A stretch of 26,068 nucleotides of DNA, from the NCBI GenBank assembly GCA_049670505.1, contig JBATTK010000142.1, positions 1 through 26,068 of the forward strand, written 5' to 3'. The notes under the pieces were generated by a model, which did no database searches, was not told the origin of the DNA, and saw nothing but the letters and a program-made list of their open reading frames with translations. The translations under genes and the position numbers were made by a program. The number at the start of each line of letters is the position of its first letter. Within the stretch, counting starts at the first letter, position 1. The stretch comes from JBATTK01 sp049670505 (GTDB taxonomy: Bacteria > Bacteroidota > Bacteroidia > Flavobacteriales > Flavobacteriaceae). This document shows positions 1-7,485 of this stretch, in pieces.

Positions 1-251
1 GACATAGAACGCTGCTTCCCGTTCCAGAGGATGATTTTTCCAATTTGTCGCCGGTAAAATTGTTGATGGCCAAAAACAGTCTAAAAAGCAATATCTCCAA
101 AATAAACAAACGAATAGACGAGAAATACAATGCCCTGGAAAAGGAAACCGATAAACATAAAAGGTTGATTCTGAAAAGCCGTATCCGGAAGAGCGAGGCC
201 AAGGTACACTTGCACAAACTGAACTTGAAGAAAATTAACTCCATGCTATGA
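1..251 (+). CDS. Partial basic, helix-rich protein (5' end outside window)
   Basis: The reading frame is open from the first complete codon at base 3 to the TGA at 249-251. The true start is therefore probably upstream of the window and the TTG at 45 need not be used. The visible 82 residues are rich in Lys, Arg and Glu (K-N-S-L-K-S-N-I-S-K-I-N-K-R-I-D-E and similar runs), without Cys or hydrophobic segments, and look like a basic coiled coil. The stop overlaps the next start by four bases (ATGA), so it is coupled to the presumed small terminase. I do not recognise the family. A DNA-binding or regulatory role is possible but unsupported. Confidence 0.55.
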   Translation, partial: HRTLLPVPEDDFSNLSPVKLLMAKNSLKSNISKINKRIDEKYNALEKETDKHKRLILKSRIRKSEAKVHLHKLNLKKINSML

Positions 252-808
252 CCAATTTAATGACCCAGACCAAGAAGGACACTACTCTGGAGTCCATTAT
301 TGCCTACTACATGGACGAAAGGGCCATTAAGCTTACTGAAGTGCAGAACAAACAGCGCCAGCGTTGTGAAGCAGCCTTTACCATGCTCATTGGCAGTGAT
401 AGCATCACGCAAGTCGCGGGAAAGCTGATGAAGCTCTACAAAATAAATAAGTCCAGTGCCTACAGGACCATCAATCAGGCAGAGATGATTTTCGGCAGCG
501 TTAAAAAATTCAACAAGGACGCCTGGCGTTTTATTCAGATCGAACGAAAAAGGAGACATATAAAGGATTGTAAAGAGGCCGGGAGATGGGACCTTGTGGT
601 GAAACTGGAAGAACAAATCGATAAACTGATAGGTTTTGACCAGGACGACTTGGCCTTTGATCCCGAAAAACTTAAGGCACAATCTTATGAGCTCACCGTA
701 TCGAAAACAATGCAAAAGGCCATTATGGATGCAATTGCCAAGGGACCCGTGGATATGAACAGTCTTGAAGCAGAAGAGATATCCTATGAGGACGTTCCTA
801 ACGGTTAA
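248..808 (+). CDS. Putative phage terminase small subunit
   Basis: This 186-aa soluble protein lies directly upstream of, and overlaps, the large terminase, the usual place of the small subunit that recognises phage DNA and feeds it to the large subunit. Residues about 45-85 (I-T-Q-V-A-G-K-L-M-K-L-Y then K-S-S-A-Y-R-T-I-N-Q-A) read like a helix-turn-helix with a recognition helix. They are followed by a charged helical segment (K-R-R-H-I-K-D, then V-K-L-E-E-Q-I-D-K-L) suited to oligomerisation, and an acidic tail (E-A-E-E-I-S-Y-E-D-V). ATG at 248 overlaps the previous stop; the ATG at 260 is an alternative. The call rests mainly on position and the HTH-like region. A transcription regulator is the main alternative. 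Confidence 0.65.
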   Translation: MTNLMTQTKKDTTLESIIAYYMDERAIKLTEVQNKQRQRCEAAFTMLIGSDSITQVAGKLMKLYKINKSSAYRTINQAEMIFGSVKKFNKDAWRFIQIERKRRHIKDCKEAGRWDLVVKLEEQIDKLIGFDQDDLAFDPEKLKAQSYELTVSKTMQKAIMDAIAKGPVDMNSLEAEEISYEDVPNG

Positions 809-2309
809 AAAGGCCATACAGCTAAATCCGGCACAGCTGGTGGCCATCATGGCTCCCCAAAAGATCAAAATGTTGATTTGGGGCCGTGGTTCTGGAAAAT
901 CTACCATATTGGCCTGGTTCATGATCATGATGGTGAAGTACATGCCCAAAGCCACTTTCATACTGGTTGGAAATACCTACGCCCAAATCCTTAGTAACAC
1001 GTTAAAGGCAACCAAAGCTGGTCTGGAGCTGCTTGGGTTCTATGAAGGAATAGATTATGTTGTAGGTACGCGAGCAGGAAAGAAAATGGGATTCAAACTG
1101 CCCTATGAGACCCCGGACAAGTGGGACAACATAATCCACTGGTCCAATGGCACGGTCTTTCAATTGGTGAGCCTGGATAATGCAAATAGCGGACGTGGGT
1201 TGAACTCTTCAGGTTTTCTTTCGGACGAGACTGCCCTGCAGGACGAGAATAAACTGGCGCTATCCGTAAAAAACACCAATAGGTCCATTCCCAGGGAGAT
1301 TATATATAGAAACAATCCCTACCTTTTTTCCGAGACTTACGTAACCTCTATGCCGATTACCAAAAAAGGCAATTGGGTGCTTAAATACAAGGAATTTTGC
1401 CAGAAAGACCCAAAATCCTATTTCTATCAAACCGCCACCGCTAAATGTAATATGGAGAACTTAAGGCCGGACTATTTTGAGTATATGAAACAGTCCTACT
1501 CCAGTGAACTGATCTACAATGCGGAGATGTTGAATATTGAGCCAAAGGAGATAACCGACGGCTTCTATCCCCAGCTAAACCCTGATATCCATTACCATGT
1601 GGACCGGGACAACGATTACTTGGAACGATTAGATCTAACGGACCTTGATGATAAACATTTTAATTGCAATCAGGATAGGGACTTTGACCCTAAACAGGCC
1701 CTCATTCTAAGTATGGATTTCGGTGCCAGTATAAACTGCCTAACGGTATCACAGCTGCAGGACAATACGTATAAGGTGCTCAATGGGTTTTTCGTTAAGA
1801 GTCCGAAGATACTTGACCATGTGATAAGCGAGAAGTTTCTACCGTACTATGAACCTTACCCAACAAAGGTCATTAAATTCTATTATGACCGCCAAGGTAA
1901 TTCCAGGGTGGCAAATAGTAAGCATACCTTTGCCGAGCAAGCCGCTATCCTATTTCGTGCTGCAGGCTGGAAAGTACATATGATGACCACCGGTACCAAT
2001 CCTGATTATATGGATAAGTTTAGGCTCATTAACGTAATGTTGCGTGACGATGGAAGAAAGCAATTGCCCAAGATTCGTATAAACGAAGACAATTGTAAGG
2101 ATCTCATCATATCGCTGGAACATGCCGAGATTATGGATACTGCCTCTGGCATGAAAAAGGACAAACGCAGCGAGACCAGGAAGACCGTGGAACAGGAGCA
2201 TGCCACCCACTTCTCGGACACCTTTGATTATCCCATCTTCTCTTTGTTCTGGGAGAAGTACATCATGTCATCGAGGTCGGATGATGACGTCCCGAACTCA
2301 AACTTCTGA
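786..2309 (+). CDS. terL: Phage terminase large subunit (ATPase and nuclease)
   Basis: This is the DNA-packaging motor, which pumps phage DNA into the prohead through the portal and cuts it. The N-terminal ATPase has a clear Walker A, GRGSGKST at residues 33-40, and a Walker B-like F-L-S-D-E with D147 and E148. The C-terminal RuvC-like nuclease begins with L-S-M-D-F-G-A (D311) and has a second acidic site in Y-Y-D-R-Q-G-N (D368). I chose ATG 786 rather than the TTG at 765: it is a standard start, is preceded by AGAAGAGAT, and still overlaps the small-subunit gene by 23 bp. The resulting 507 aa is a normal length for the family. The gene is intact and is followed by a 200-bp gap with no translational coupling to the next gene. 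Confidence 0.95.
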   Translation: MRTFLTVKKAIQLNPAQLVAIMAPQKIKMLIWGRGSGKSTILAWFMIMMVKYMPKATFILVGNTYAQILSNTLKATKAGLELLGFYEGIDYVVGTRAGKKMGFKLPYETPDKWDNIIHWSNGTVFQLVSLDNANSGRGLNSSGFLSDETALQDENKLALSVKNTNRSIPREIIYRNNPYLFSETYVTSMPITKKGNWVLKYKEFCQKDPKSYFYQTATAKCNMENLRPDYFEYMKQSYSSELIYNAEMLNIEPKEITDGFYPQLNPDIHYHVDRDNDYLERLDLTDLDDKHFNCNQDRDFDPKQALILSMDFGASINCLTVSQLQDNTYKVLNGFFVKSPKILDHVISEKFLPYYEPYPTKVIKFYYDRQGNSRVANSKHTFAEQAAILFRAAGWKVHMMTTGTNPDYMDKFRLINVMLRDDGRKQLPKIRINEDNCKDLIISLEHAEIMDTASGMKKDKRSETRKTVEQEHATHFSDTFDYPIFSLFWEKYIMSSRSDDDVPNSNF

Positions 2310-2482
2310 TATCCAGCATTCAAATTCATATTATCTTAATTTTCACAAAAGGAAACCGTCAAAACATCATAGGCCACGGCGTTGAAAATGACGACAAAAT
2401 AAAAAAATAGTTTTTGGTTTTGATTATCAACTATTTATGCTTTAAAATAATAACTTAAAAAAAATGAAACTGGGATTTTTCC

Positions 2483-2490
2483 TATCTTTG
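2483..2490 (+). promoter_or_regulatory. Bacteroidetes -7 element (TATCTTTG)
   Basis: TATCTTTG is an exact match to the Bacteroidetes -7 consensus TAnnTTTG and lies 20 bases before the ATG of the secreted-protein gene at 2510. The upstream 200 bases after terL are AT-rich and contain no gene. I see no convincing -33 TTTG at the expected distance. It suggests that this gene is read from a host-type promoter, independently of the late phage genes. Confidence 0.6.
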
Positions 2491-2509
2491 AACTGAAAAC
2501 TATTGGTTC

Positions 2510-2872
2510 ATGAAAAAGCTCACGCTACTTTTTTTGCTACTACCTTTCTTTATCTATTCCCAAAACTATTCTTTATCAGCAATGTTTGCAGAACGTATGT
2601 TTATAAAAGGAGACGGATCTGTACATGTAGGTGATAGCCTTTTTGTAATGAAAATGATGCATAAGGGAAAGGAAACCGTTCTGGATTTTGACATAATAAA
2701 CGAAAGAAACGGAAGGGTATATTTGTCGGATGGAGTCATGAGGCACTATTATACCATCATTGAGAAGAAGGGAAAAAAGAAGGGCAATCCTTATACCCAT
2801 GAAATGTATTTTACTTTTGATCAAGAACAGGGTGGACAAATCGTTGTTTACTACCTTAAGTTAGAGGAATAA
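2510..2872 (+). CDS. Small secreted protein of unknown function (moron candidate)
   Basis: A 120-aa protein with a clear signal peptide (M-K-K, a Leu/Phe-rich core, then I-Y-S-Q at 15-18, a common flavobacterial cleavage context). There is no lipobox. The mature part is about 100 residues, rich in Lys and aromatic residues and probably mostly beta strand (G-R-V-Y-L-S-D-G-V, H-E-M-Y-F-T-F-D, I-V-V-Y-Y-L-K-L). I do not recognise a family. The gene interrupts the usual terminase-portal order, has its own host-type promoter (2483-2490), and is followed after 7 bases by a putative phage late promoter. That is the arrangement of a moron expressed from the prophage. A periplasmic or outer-membrane role in the lysogen is an inference. 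Confidence 0.7.
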   Translation: MKKLTLLFLLLPFFIYSQNYSLSAMFAERMFIKGDGSVHVGDSLFVMKMMHKGKETVLDFDIINERNGRVYLSDGVMRHYYTIIEKKGKKKGNPYTHEMYFTFDQEQGGQIVVYYLKLEE

Positions 2873-2879
2873 TTTTTCT

Positions 2880-2914
2880 TGTCCTTTTTTCTTCCCTGGC
2901 GTTTCGGCAATTTG
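2880..2914 (+). promoter_or_regulatory. Putative phage late promoter, copy 1
   Basis: TGTCCTTTTTT (2880-2890), then GCAATTTG (2907-2914), five bases before ATG 2919. The two parts are 27 bases apart from start to start, as in the copies at 4743 and 13550. The second part keeps the TTTG of the Bacteroidetes -7 element but not its TA. The T tract falls about where a -33 element would be. Transcription from here would begin at or next to the start codon. A TTG-initiated M-S-F-F frame also starts at 2879. Confidence 0.45.
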
Positions 2915-2918
2915 CCGC

Positions 2919-3716
2919 ATGCATATAAAGCTCTCCATACCACAGACCTGGAACGACCTTACCGAGATGCAACTACAAAACGTGGTCTATCAGTTCCATT
3001 GCTATCAGGAAATTATAAAGGACAGTCCGGACGCCGCAGCGGATACCGCCACAAAATTGTACTTTCAGGTCTCCAAAGAATTGTTACGCGGCAATAAATG
3101 GAAGGCCATCCGTACCGCGTTAAGGGAAATAAGGCCCAAGGCCTTTGTCCCTTTTACAAAATTTCTGTATGGGACCGTGGCCCGCACAAAATTCATACCT
3201 TCAGTAAAAGTTAACGGGACCGTTTTCCATGCCCCGGGGCAAAGAATGCGCAACTGCAACGTGGGTGAGTTCTCCTATGTGGATGCGGTTTTCTACAGGT
3301 GGCGAAAATCTAAAGAAGATATATGGCTGGACGTACTCTGCGCGGCCCTCTACAGGGAAGCTGCGGAAAAACCTACGGATATAGACCTGCGCAAACCGTT
3401 CGTGAAACAAGCGGTGGATTATAGGGCGGACATCTTCGGCTCCCTTCCATTAAAAACCAAGCTGGCCATTGCCTATACCTATGAAGGCACCAGAAACCAT
3501 ATAGCCGAAACCTTCCCCTTAATATTTCCCAAGCCCATAAAGGTGGAGGGACAGGTGACCCCGAAACAGCAAAAATATATAAGCTTCGGGGAAATAATCC
3601 TGGACAAGATAGAGGGAGATCCCTCCAAGTTGGAGCGTTCCAACAATGTTAATATGTACGACTTCCTGAACATCGTTAACACCGACATGAAGAACCTTAG
3701 AAAAAAGAAAAAATGA
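2919..3716 (+). CDS. Phage structural or assembly protein, unknown
   Basis: 265 aa, no signal peptide or membrane segment. It begins M-H-I-K-L-S-I-P-Q-T-W-N-D-L-T-E-M-Q, an opening I associate with phage morphogenesis proteins that start with a short strand and the I-P-x-x-W pattern. The middle is basic (W-K-A-I-R-T-A-L-R-E-I-R-P-K), followed by K-T-K-L-A-I-A-Y-T-Y-E-G-T-R-N-H-I, and the tail is Lys-rich (R-K-K-K-K). It overlaps the next gene by four bases (ATGA), so the two products are probably made in proportion. It lies between terminase and portal. A head, neck or tail-assembly role fits the position, and an unrecognised capsid or chaperone function cannot be excluded. I cannot assign a family. 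Confidence 0.6.
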   Translation: MHIKLSIPQTWNDLTEMQLQNVVYQFHCYQEIIKDSPDAAADTATKLYFQVSKELLRGNKWKAIRTALREIRPKAFVPFTKFLYGTVARTKFIPSVKVNGTVFHAPGQRMRNCNVGEFSYVDAVFYRWRKSKEDIWLDVLCAALYREAAEKPTDIDLRKPFVKQAVDYRADIFGSLPLKTKLAIAYTYEGTRNHIAETFPLIFPKPIKVEGQVTPKQQKYISFGEIILDKIEGDPSKLERSNNVNMYDFLNIVNTDMKNLRKKKK

Positions 3717-4213
3717 GCATCGTAAGCCACGCCATCATAGTAGGTTATTTTACCGATCTGGCCAATAATTTAATAGCCTTGAACGATTTTTTCCGTATGG
3801 ACCTTACCGAAATACAAGGGGCGTTCAGAAGCAAGGCGGATTTACCCTGTCTGGTATTGGAATCCCATGAAGGGGACTTTTCGGACAGCAATGTACAATC
3901 TTCAGTAAACGCACGCACCTTTGCATTTACCGTTTACGACAAACCGGGCAAAGGGGACTATGATGACCAGAACACAAAACTGAATTCGGCAGAGGAAATC
4001 GGGTTAAAGATAATTGCCCGTATGAAACACGATTCATCCCTGCCGGATCACTTTCTATATAATCGTTTTAAAGTAGAGGATATCAACTATTCCAAAGTAG
4101 GGCCCGTGTTCAACGAAAGGCTATACGGCTACCGTTTCGTAGGGGAAATCAAGGGGAACGAACCCTTAAGGGTAGACCCTGCGGACTGGTTAGACGGCCC
4201 CTCTATCTGCTAA
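3713..4213 (+). CDS. Possible phage tail-completion/terminator-like protein
   Basis: A 166-aa soluble protein that starts inside the stop of the preceding gene (ATGA). It alternates strands and helices and ends with Y-G-Y-R-F-V-G-E-I-K-G-N-E-P-L-R-V-D, followed by the acidic P-A-D-W-L-D-G. Size, an N-terminal helix followed by a beta-rich body (A-R-T-F-A-F-T-V-Y-D), and position among neck genes recall tail-terminator or neck proteins, which cap the tail tube and join it to the head. No motif proves this, so the call is an inference from size, predicted fold and context. It is followed nine bases later by a weak copy of the TGTCCTTTTT motif. Confidence 0.5.
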   Translation: MSIVSHAIIVGYFTDLANNLIALNDFFRMDLTEIQGAFRSKADLPCLVLESHEGDFSDSNVQSSVNARTFAFTVYDKPGKGDYDDQNTKLNSAEEIGLKIIARMKHDSSLPDHFLYNRFKVEDINYSKVGPVFNERLYGYRFVGEIKGNEPLRVDPADWLDGPSIC

Positions 4214-4222
4214 TAAGACCAA

Positions 4223-4249
4223 TGTCCTTTTTATAAAAATGTAAGTTTC
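4223..4249 (+). promoter_or_regulatory. Weak copy of the TGTCCTTTTT motif
   Basis: TGTCCTTTTT at 4223-4232 is followed by TAAGTTTC at 4242-4249, one mismatch from the -7 consensus TAnnTTTG. The spacing (19) is shorter than in the other copies. ATG at 4222 opens the frame M-S-F-L then stop. It lies between a phage gene and the secreted-protein gene starting at 4283, so either it drives that gene or it is a relic of the promoter that stood here before the gene was inserted. Confidence 0.3.
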
Positions 4250-4282
4250 CTTATTTAGTGGAAACAAAAACATTTAATTATT

Positions 4283-4690
4283 ATGAAAAACATTCTATCA
4301 ATTCTATTTTGCCTAGTGTTCATTGTGAATGCCAGCGCCGTTGATGTAGAGATCTCGTCCAGCAAGGAAACAAACAAAGAGGTTACTGTCAATAATCAAG
4401 ATTTGAAAATTGATTACATTTGTCATATGGTATTGACGAATTCGGAAATTAGGGAGAATATCATCACTCTTTGGTCTGAGCTAGAAGCAAGAACAAACAG
4501 TCAGCCTACACCATCCTCTTTTATTTTAGAATTCAAGATAAGCCGAGAGTTGTTGACACCCATGCGGGAGTTTTTAAAAGAGAAGGACCTCCATATTGTA
4601 TGCCTAGATGAAAGAGTTCCAATAGTCACTTGCCAGATCGGAATACGTAAGGAATGGATCCCGCCTTTGCACCGTAGGTTTATAAATTAG
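4283..4690 (+). CDS. Small secreted protein of unknown function (second moron candidate)
   Basis: 135 aa with a signal peptide (M-K-N then I-L-S-I-L-F-C-L-V-F-I-V, likely cleaved after N-A-S-A at about residue 19). The mature part has three cysteines (C47, C103, C117), two of them close to the hydrophobic strands D-L-H-I-V-C-L-D and V-P-I-V-T-C-Q-I-G-I. A long helix with T-L-W-S-E-L-E-A-R lies in the middle. No family is recognised. The gene is bounded by its own intergenic region and by a strong terminator (4711-4740), and copies of the TGTCCTTTTT motif lie on both sides (4223 and 4743). It is thus a self-contained unit within the packaging/neck operon. A surface-exclusion or other lysogen-conversion role is possible but not shown. 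Confidence 0.7.
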   Translation: MKNILSILFCLVFIVNASAVDVEISSSKETNKEVTVNNQDLKIDYICHMVLTNSEIRENIITLWSELEARTNSQPTPSSFILEFKISRELLTPMREFLKEKDLHIVCLDERVPIVTCQIGIRKEWIPPLHRRFIN

Positions 4691-4710
4691 ATTTCGGATT
4701 GCCCAAATTC

Positions 4711-4740
4711 AAAAAACCCTCAAATCCTTGAGGGTTTTTT
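4711..4740 (+). terminator. Rho-independent terminator
   Basis: CCCTCAA (4717-4723) and TTGAGGG (4728-4734) pair perfectly around an ATCC loop, preceded by six A and followed by six T. It can work in both directions. It ends the transcript of the secreted-protein gene 4283-4690. Transcription of the following structural genes must then restart, and the next motif begins only two bases later. Confidence 0.9.
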
Positions 4741-4742
4741 CA

Positions 4743-4777
4743 TGTCCTTTTTTCCCTTGCTCTCTTTTCCCAACTTG
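4743..4777 (+). promoter_or_regulatory. Putative phage late promoter, copy 2
   Basis: TGTCCTTTTTT (4743-4753) and CCAACTTG (4770-4777), 27 bases apart, with the ATG of the next gene six bases after the second part. The copy is almost the same as that at 13550, including a shared CTTTT tract between the two parts. It follows directly after a strong terminator, and no consensus TAnnTTTG is present, so a promoter is needed here and this motif is the best candidate. Confidence 0.5.
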
Positions 4778-4782
4778 CTTAT

Positions 4783-5136
4783 ATGGCAGGGGATACCATT
4801 TACTTACAGGACGTGCTCAGGCAAATGAGAACCTTGGACGGGGACGGTAGGGCCGTTCCTTTTGACATCAAGGTCCGCACGTTTCAAAAATATTCCGGGA
4901 AAGGGGGCAAACTCAACCACTACCCTAAGGCCAAGATGGTAATGAAGGAGGAAAATCCTAATGCGGATAGCGTCCGATCGCTCAGAACGGCGCCCAGGAA
5001 AAAGGCCGAATTCAAGAAACCCCCCGACCATTTTGAGAATAAAACAAGGAATATAAAGGTGATACCCGGTGGGGATATCGTTAAAATCAAAATCCGTTTC
5101 ATCATAGAGTTCAACGGCAAAAAAGTAATCTATTAA
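4783..5136 (+). CDS. Small phage structural-region protein, unknown
   Basis: 117 aa, basic (many Lys; P-R-K-K-A-E-F-K-K-P-P), no membrane segment or signal. The ends look beta-stranded (P-F-D-I-K-V-R-T-F and V-K-I-K-I-R-F-I-I-E-F), with a disordered Lys/Pro-rich middle. It is the first gene after terminator and motif copy 2. Its TAA overlaps the portal ATG (TAATG), so it is coupled to the portal gene. The context suggests a head or connector accessory. I cannot name the family. Confidence 0.55.
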   Translation: MAGDTIYLQDVLRQMRTLDGDGRAVPFDIKVRTFQKYSGKGGKLNHYPKAKMVMKEENPNADSVRSLRTAPRKKAEFKKPPDHFENKTRNIKVIPGGDIVKIKIRFIIEFNGKKVIY

Positions 5137-6464
5137 TGTCTAGGATAACCTATTACGGGGATGTGGCCTTTGGTCATGGAAGCAAGGCGGCCTTTGCCTT
5201 TGGAAAGGTAAAGGACGGGCACACCATAATAAACCCGGAGGACAAGACTTCCGGCAAGATCGCCAAGTGGGGCGATGACAACCAATATCCACAGAACTTT
5301 AAAAAAGCGTTGAACCTAAACGGTGCCGGTGGTGCCGGCCTAAGGGTATTACGCTCCACACACTACGGTCAGGGGCTTCATCTATACAAGGATGAAGTTG
5401 TGGAAGGCAAACGGAACAAGAAAATGGTATCCGTAAAGGACTATTCGGAAATGAACACCTTCTTCAGACAGTGCAAGCTCAACCGTTTTTGGACGGAGAG
5501 CATTGCCGATCTGGAAACCTATTACCTGGCCTTTCCGGAATTCATCCTGTCAAAGGATTTCAATAAAGTGGTGAGCCTTCGCAGACAGCCCACCGCCAAA
5601 TGTAGGTACGAAAAAATAAACGAAAGGACCGGACTCATAGAAAACGTCTACTTCTCCCATAATTGGGGGCCGTATACCAACGAAAGCAGCGAATATGTGC
5701 AGAAAGTCCCGGCCATAGATAGCTATTGGCACGCGGAGCAGATCAAGGAATACTGTAAGAAGAAGCGTATCCATAAATTCATCATGCCCATCTTCTACCC
5801 GCTGATGACGGAAACGTATTATCCCGAGGTGGATTGGCACGCGGTATACCATAACGGATGGATGGAAGTCGCCAACTCAATACCCGAATACAAAAAAAGC
5901 CTCTTCAAAAACCAGCTGAACCTTAAGTATATGGTCTACATCTCGGAGGAGTATTTCCTTAGGATGTACAAGAACGAATGGGAGGACTATACCGCCGAAA
6001 AGAAAAAGGAGCTTCGGGACCAACTTACCGAAGCCATAGACGATCATCTAAGCGGCAACGAAAATGCGGGCAAGTCCATACAGTCCGTGGTGTACAAGGA
6101 CATGAACGGTAATTGGGTAAAGGGTATAGAGGTAACGCCCATAGACGATGTGCTGAAAGATGGCAGTTACCTGCCGGAAGCTTCCGCGGCCAACTCGGAG
6201 ATCATGTTCGCCCAGGGGGTAGATCCCTCCATAGTCGGGGCGGGAATCCCGGGCGGCAAAATGAACACCGGTAGCGGTAGCGATAAACGCGAGGCTTTCA
6301 GCATTCTGACATCCCTTTTTAAGAGCAAGAGGGAAATATCCCTGGAACCATGGCAGTTGCTACGCGACTATAATGGCTGGCCCGAAGAACTGGAGGCGGA
6401 TTTTGCGAACACGGTATTAACCACACTGGATGCCAACCCCACCGGTGTACAAAACGGAATATAA
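5136..6464 (+). CDS. Phage portal protein
   Basis: 442 aa, the size of portal proteins, which form the dodecameric ring at the capsid vertex through which the terminase pumps DNA. Typical features are the early K-W-G-D-D-N-Q-Y-P segment, a long mixed body, and a late stretch around residues 345-410: E-A-S-A-A-N-S-E-I-M-F-A-Q-G-V-D-P-S, a Gly/Ser-rich turn (G-G-K-M-N-T-G-S-G-S-D), and then R-E-A-F-S-I-L. Such an ending is common in portals of Bacteroidetes phages, where the helix after the Gly loop lines the tunnel. It overlaps both neighbours by single bases (TAATG), so it is made in step with the 117-aa and 323-aa proteins. The assignment is from pattern recall and position, without an alignment. 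Confidence 0.8.
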   Translation: MSRITYYGDVAFGHGSKAAFAFGKVKDGHTIINPEDKTSGKIAKWGDDNQYPQNFKKALNLNGAGGAGLRVLRSTHYGQGLHLYKDEVVEGKRNKKMVSVKDYSEMNTFFRQCKLNRFWTESIADLETYYLAFPEFILSKDFNKVVSLRRQPTAKCRYEKINERTGLIENVYFSHNWGPYTNESSEYVQKVPAIDSYWHAEQIKEYCKKKRIHKFIMPIFYPLMTETYYPEVDWHAVYHNGWMEVANSIPEYKKSLFKNQLNLKYMVYISEEYFLRMYKNEWEDYTAEKKKELRDQLTEAIDDHLSGNENAGKSIQSVVYKDMNGNWVKGIEVTPIDDVLKDGSYLPEASAANSEIMFAQGVDPSIVGAGIPGGKMNTGSGSDKREAFSILTSLFKSKREISLEPWQLLRDYNGWPEELEADFANTVLTTLDANPTGVQNGI

Positions 6465-7435
6465 TGGCCACCCTGTTAAAAAGCATAGAAGATGTAAAAA
6501 AATATGTCTCCGTAAACAAAAACATGGAATGGGAGAGCTTAAGCCCATATGTGATCCAAGCGGATAGGAAGTATATAAAAACTTTGGTCGGGGATGCACT
6601 TTATGATACCTATTCGGGCGGGGATCCTGCGGAAGCCAATCCCAAAAAGGTATATGAACTATTGTTGGAGGCATCCGCCAATTTGGCCTGGTTCCTGTAT
6701 TTGCCCTTGGCCAATGTTCAGGTAACGGACAGTGGGGTTTCCGTTGCCCAAGGCGACAACTATAAGGCTGCCGAATGGTGGCAGATAAGGGATCTGCGCC
6801 GGTCTTTTCTGGACGCCGGCTTTACGGCCCTGGACGAGGCGCTTAAGATCATGGAAGCCAATGACGCGGAATTCGCTTCCTGGAAGGGCACGGACGGGTA
6901 TACCATTTTCAAGGAACTTTTTGTAAAACGTACAGATACCTTTAACCGCTGGTTCAACATCTCCAACAGCCGGCGTACATTTTTGGCATTGCGCCCCTAT
7001 ATGCTAGAGGCCCACCACCAATTTTTTAAGCCGGTCATGAACGAGGCGACCATTGCTACAATCAACTTCACCGCAAAGCCCTTGAATACACTTTCGTTGG
7101 AGCTTGCGGGCGGGGTAAAGTACATGGTATTGGACCTGATGCAGGCCGCACAGGTGAACTTCACCGTTTACAAGGCGATCCATAGCGGCACTTTTGAACT
7201 TACCTCCAACGGCATCTATGAAAAGCTGGAGGAGTTTCCCGGATATAGGACCAAAACCTTGGAAGAGGCCCAATTGTACCGTATAAAAAATGAAAGGTTG
7301 GTGGCCGCGGAAGAGTATTTAAAGAGCGCCCTAAAATTGGTGGCGGCGAACCCGGGGGATTTTCCGGATTATGAGACTAAAACGGGTCCTTCTTTTATAA
7401 ACCCCAAGAACACAAAGAGTATAGTATCGTTTTAA
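6464..7435 (+). CDS. Phage head-tail connector-like protein with internal duplication
   Basis: 323 aa, soluble and mostly helical, directly after and coupled to the portal gene. It resembles a Bacteroidetes phage family I recall as DUF6712 (label from memory). The two halves look like copies: L-S-P-Y-V-I-Q-A (27-34) matches L-R-P-Y-M-L-E-A (176-183). E-A-S-A-N-L-A-W (69-76) lines up with L-M-Q-A-A-Q-V-N-F (225-233). The basic helix around 106-132 lines up with that around 269-295, both ending near A-N. Small helical connector proteins of HK97-like phages lie in the same place after the portal, so a fused pair of connector domains is my preferred reading. A divergent capsid role is the alternative. 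Confidence 0.65.
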   Translation: MATLLKSIEDVKKYVSVNKNMEWESLSPYVIQADRKYIKTLVGDALYDTYSGGDPAEANPKKVYELLLEASANLAWFLYLPLANVQVTDSGVSVAQGDNYKAAEWWQIRDLRRSFLDAGFTALDEALKIMEANDAEFASWKGTDGYTIFKELFVKRTDTFNRWFNISNSRRTFLALRPYMLEAHHQFFKPVMNEATIATINFTAKPLNTLSLELAGGVKYMVLDLMQAAQVNFTVYKAIHSGTFELTSNGIYEKLEEFPGYRTKTLEEAQLYRIKNERLVAAEEYLKSALKLVAANPGDFPDYETKTGPSFINPKNTKSIVSF

Positions 7436-7471
7436 TGTCCTTTTTTAAAAATGGATAAAAAACAAATTTTG
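7436..7471 (+). promoter_or_regulatory. Putative phage late promoter, copy 3
   Basis: TGTCCTTTTTT (7436-7446) starts inside the stop of the preceding gene (TAATG), and AAATTTTG (7464-7471) follows 28 bases later, one mismatch from TAnnTTTG. The next ATG (7486) is 14 bases further. The ATG at 7435 opens M-S-F-F-K-N-G then stop. It lies between the connector gene and the fibre cassette, so it could set fibre expression separately. Confidence 0.45.
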
Positions 7472-7485
7472 ATAAAAATAGCAAG

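Noticed and set aside
257..961. 234-codon open frame on the minus strand opposite the small terminase
   Set aside because: It covers the coupled terS/terL pair, whose plus-strand frames have clear features; its translation is rich in Cys, Phe and Leu without any family pattern.
2200..2385. 61-codon plus-strand frame across the terL end
   Set aside because: Mostly inside terL in another frame; the product is Ser/Pro/Arg-rich with no recognisable pattern.
2879..3097. Full 72-codon frame starting with MSFF
   Set aside because: Beyond the first dozen codons it is simply the +1 shadow of the 265-aa gene; only the start is kept, as part of the motif discussion.
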